A stretch of DNA of 15,388 bases from an uncultured Chloroflexota bacterium. GTDB taxonomy: Bacteria > Chloroflexota > Anaerolineae > Caldilineales > Caldilineaceae. Made by a program: the position numbers and the translations under genes. The DNA is taken from contig CAIOHJ010000178.1 of NCBI GenBank assembly GCA_903858085.1, positions 1-15,388 on the forward strand. The letters are read 5' to 3'. The first letter of the stretch is position 1; each line of letters begins with the position of its first letter. Under the pieces are notes generated by a model, which did no database searches, had not been told where the DNA came from, and saw only the letters and a list, made by a program, of their open reading frames with translations. Shown here piece by piece: positions 14,519-15,388 of the stretch.

Positions 14519-14646
14519 GAGGGAGCCGTTTCAGTGCATGGATGTGGGATGCGGCTGGCGGCTGCTCCGCTGTCCTTGGTGGTCGATAGCGGCAGCACCC
14601 GGTATATTCTGCCCGGTGTCAGCGATCGATCCGGGAGAGTCCAAAG

Positions 14647-14675
14647 AGTATACGACGGCCCGCTGATTTGCGCAA
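14647..14675 (-). promoter_or_regulatory. Putative promoter of the csm operon
   Basis: On the minus strand TTGCGC (14670-14675), a 17-nt spacer and TATACT (14647-14652) form a sigma-70-like promoter with a good -10 and a poor -35. The -35 lies inside the 28-bp palindrome. A start near 14640 gives a leader of about 120 nt before the CARF-HTH gene. Confidence 0.45.
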
Positions 14676-14685
14676 ATCAGCGGGC
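14658..14685. promoter_or_regulatory. Perfect 28-bp palindrome, probable operator
   Basis: The 28 bases are their own reverse complement (core GATTTGCGCAAATC at 14665-14678). The site lies between the divergent CARF-HTH and sulfotransferase-like genes and covers the -35 of the leftward promoter. A dimeric regulator such as the neighbouring HTH protein could bind it. As RNA it could also fold into a 12-bp stem with a GCGC loop, but there is no T-run and no gene ends here. Confidence 0.6.
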
Positions 14686-14695
14686 GCGCCCCCCC

Positions 14696-14725
14696 TTCGC
14701 CCGCTGCCATTCTGCATGATATACT
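14696..14725 (+). promoter_or_regulatory. Putative rightward promoter for the sulfotransferase-like gene
   Basis: TGATATACT at 14717-14725 is an extended -10 (TG, one base, TATACT). A weak -35 (TTCGCC, 14696-14701) sits 18 nt upstream. The leader would be about 110 nt. It contains GCCATTCTGC at 14706-14715 matched by its reverse complement at 14801-14810, which may be chance. Confidence 0.4.
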
Positions 14726-14841
14726 GCGGGTACACGGCTCCATTCGGCCAACAGCCAGCGCCAGGGCGTGGAGAATCTTTGTTGGCGACGGCGCCGCCAG
14801 GCAGAATGGCTGATGGAAAAACGCCAGGAGCGCACAGCCAC

Positions 14842-15388
14842 ATGAACGATCGCCCGGTCAATTTCTACTTTCTTTCCTCCGGTTTCTGCGGCACCCGCTT
14901 TTATTCCCATGCGCTGCGCCTGGCTGCCAACGCCGAGGTCTGGCATCAGCCGGGGCATGACGAGATCAGCAAGGTCACTGACCACCTGGAGCGGCGCTTT
15001 GCCACACATCCCGACCTCTTTCTGCGTTCTGCGCTGGCCGAGTTTCCCGGCATCCGGCGGCGCATCGACAAACGCCTGGCCCTGCCCTGGATCTACGGCG
15101 ATACCCTCAACTGGATGCGCGGGCTGGGATACATGCTCTACCGCGCCATCGGTCCCGAACGGCTGCGCCTGGTTGCGCTCGTGCGCCACCCTGTGGCCAC
15201 TGGTCGCTCCATGCTCGCCCACTTCCGCCAGGAGACGCGCTCGCCCTATTCTGACCTGGCTCTGGCAGAGGAACTGGCGCAGCGCTGGGTGCGCCAGTAT
15301 GCCATGATCGCCTGCCAGTTCGAGGCAATCGACGATCCGGCGGTGTGCCGGACGATCCGCCTGGAAGATACCAGCCTCAGCCAGATCC
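14842..15388 (+). CDS. Sulfotransferase-like P-loop protein, N-terminal part (runs off the window)
   Basis: An open frame of 182 codons starts at 14842 after AGGAG (11-nt spacing) and continues past the window end. It begins MNDRPVNFYFLSSGFCGTRF; SSGFCGTRFYSHAL (12-25) matches the PAPS-binding 5'-phosphosulfate loop of sulfotransferases. LVALVRHPVATGRSMLAHF at about 109-127 matches the 3'-phosphate motif (R-(D/H)-P-x3-xxS). RW and IRLEDTSLSQI near the edge fit the family order. Such enzymes transfer sulfate from PAPS to carbohydrates or other acceptors; many bacterial homologues are uncharacterised. It faces away from the cas genes and has codon use similar to the regulator. It is most likely just a neighbour, although it shares the divergent control region. 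Confidence 0.7.
   Translation, partial: MNDRPVNFYFLSSGFCGTRFYSHALRLAANAEVWHQPGHDEISKVTDHLERRFATHPDLFLRSALAEFPGIRRRIDKRLALPWIYGDTLNWMRGLGYMLYRAIGPERLRLVALVRHPVATGRSMLAHFRQETRSPYSDLALAEELAQRWVRQYAMIACQFEAIDDPAVCRTIRLEDTSLSQI

Larger units (their letters stand above)
14519..14841. other. Divergent intergenic region (323 bp)
   Basis: No credible gene is seen; short frames here overlap the palindrome and lack ribosome-binding sites. It holds two opposed putative promoters and the 28-bp palindrome, and the sulfotransferase-like ribosome-binding site (AGGAG at 14826-14830). A CRISPR array is not present. Confidence 0.6.

Noticed and set aside
13800..14719. Two long plus-strand open frames (13800-14666 and 13832-14719)
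   Set aside because: Antisense to the CARF-HTH gene; Ala/Ser/Arg- or His/Gln-rich composition with no recognisable domain.
14677..15222. A 181-codon minus-strand open frame
   Set aside because: It lies opposite the sulfotransferase-like gene, whose P-loop and phosphate motifs are on the plus strand, and it would read into the divergent promoter.
1..15388. A CRISPR array
   Set aside because: No regularly spaced repeats of 25-40 bp with spacers were seen. The only tandem repeats are the IS21 end repeats, which have spacings of 23 and 44 bp and match the transposon end structure.

Overview
The window is a type III-A (Csm) CRISPR-Cas locus, all on the minus strand and read from right to left. 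Each end carries flanking material, and two insertion sequences have broken cas genes. The host is most likely a Chloroflexota bacterium (Anaerolineae or Caldilineae-like). This is inferred from the style of the secreted SH3b protein, the Cas6 and Csx15-like proteins and the toxin remnant, all of which I know from that phylum; no rRNA or marker gene is present to prove it.

Layout from right to left. At 14842-15388 a plus-strand sulfotransferase-like gene runs off the edge. A divergent promoter region (14519-14841) holds a perfect 28-bp palindrome. The minus-strand genes follow: a CARF-HTH regulator (14518-13694), cas10/csm1 with an intact GGDD cyclase motif but no recognisable HD nuclease domain (13571-11298), csm2, csm3, csm4 and csm5. 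csm5 is split by an IS1634-like element (6989-8800) with 16-bp terminal inverted repeats and a 6-bp target duplication. A 520-bp gap follows, holding the plus-strand wreck of a toxin-antitoxin pair whose toxin resembles TumE/DUF6516. Next comes the accessory block: a CARF-HEPN RNase (Csm6-like, TIGR02710 type), translationally coupled to a CARF-PD-(D/E)XK nuclease (Card1/Can2-like); a secreted SH3b/DUF4352-like protein of unknown role; a Csx15-like protein; a 63-nt near-perfect hairpin; cas6; and the first 78 codons of cas1. There cas1 is cut by the right end of an IS21-family element (1-276), which contributes the tail of istB and four 21-bp end repeats.

How the parts should work together. 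The Csm complex binds target RNA through crRNA made by Cas6. Csm3 keeps its catalytic Asp for target RNA cleavage. Cas10 makes cyclic oligoadenylate (cOA) with its GGDD palm, and the cOA would activate the HEPN RNase and the Card1-like nuclease. Csx15-like and the CARF-HTH protein are candidates for turning the signal off or feeding it back to transcription. With no HD domain in Cas10, the system appears built mainly around second-messenger signalling. The disrupted cas1 and csm5 suggest that spacer acquisition is lost and the effector complex is impaired in this strain; the otherwise clean reading frames suggest both insertions are recent. No CRISPR array, cas2, tRNA or rRNA is visible in the window.
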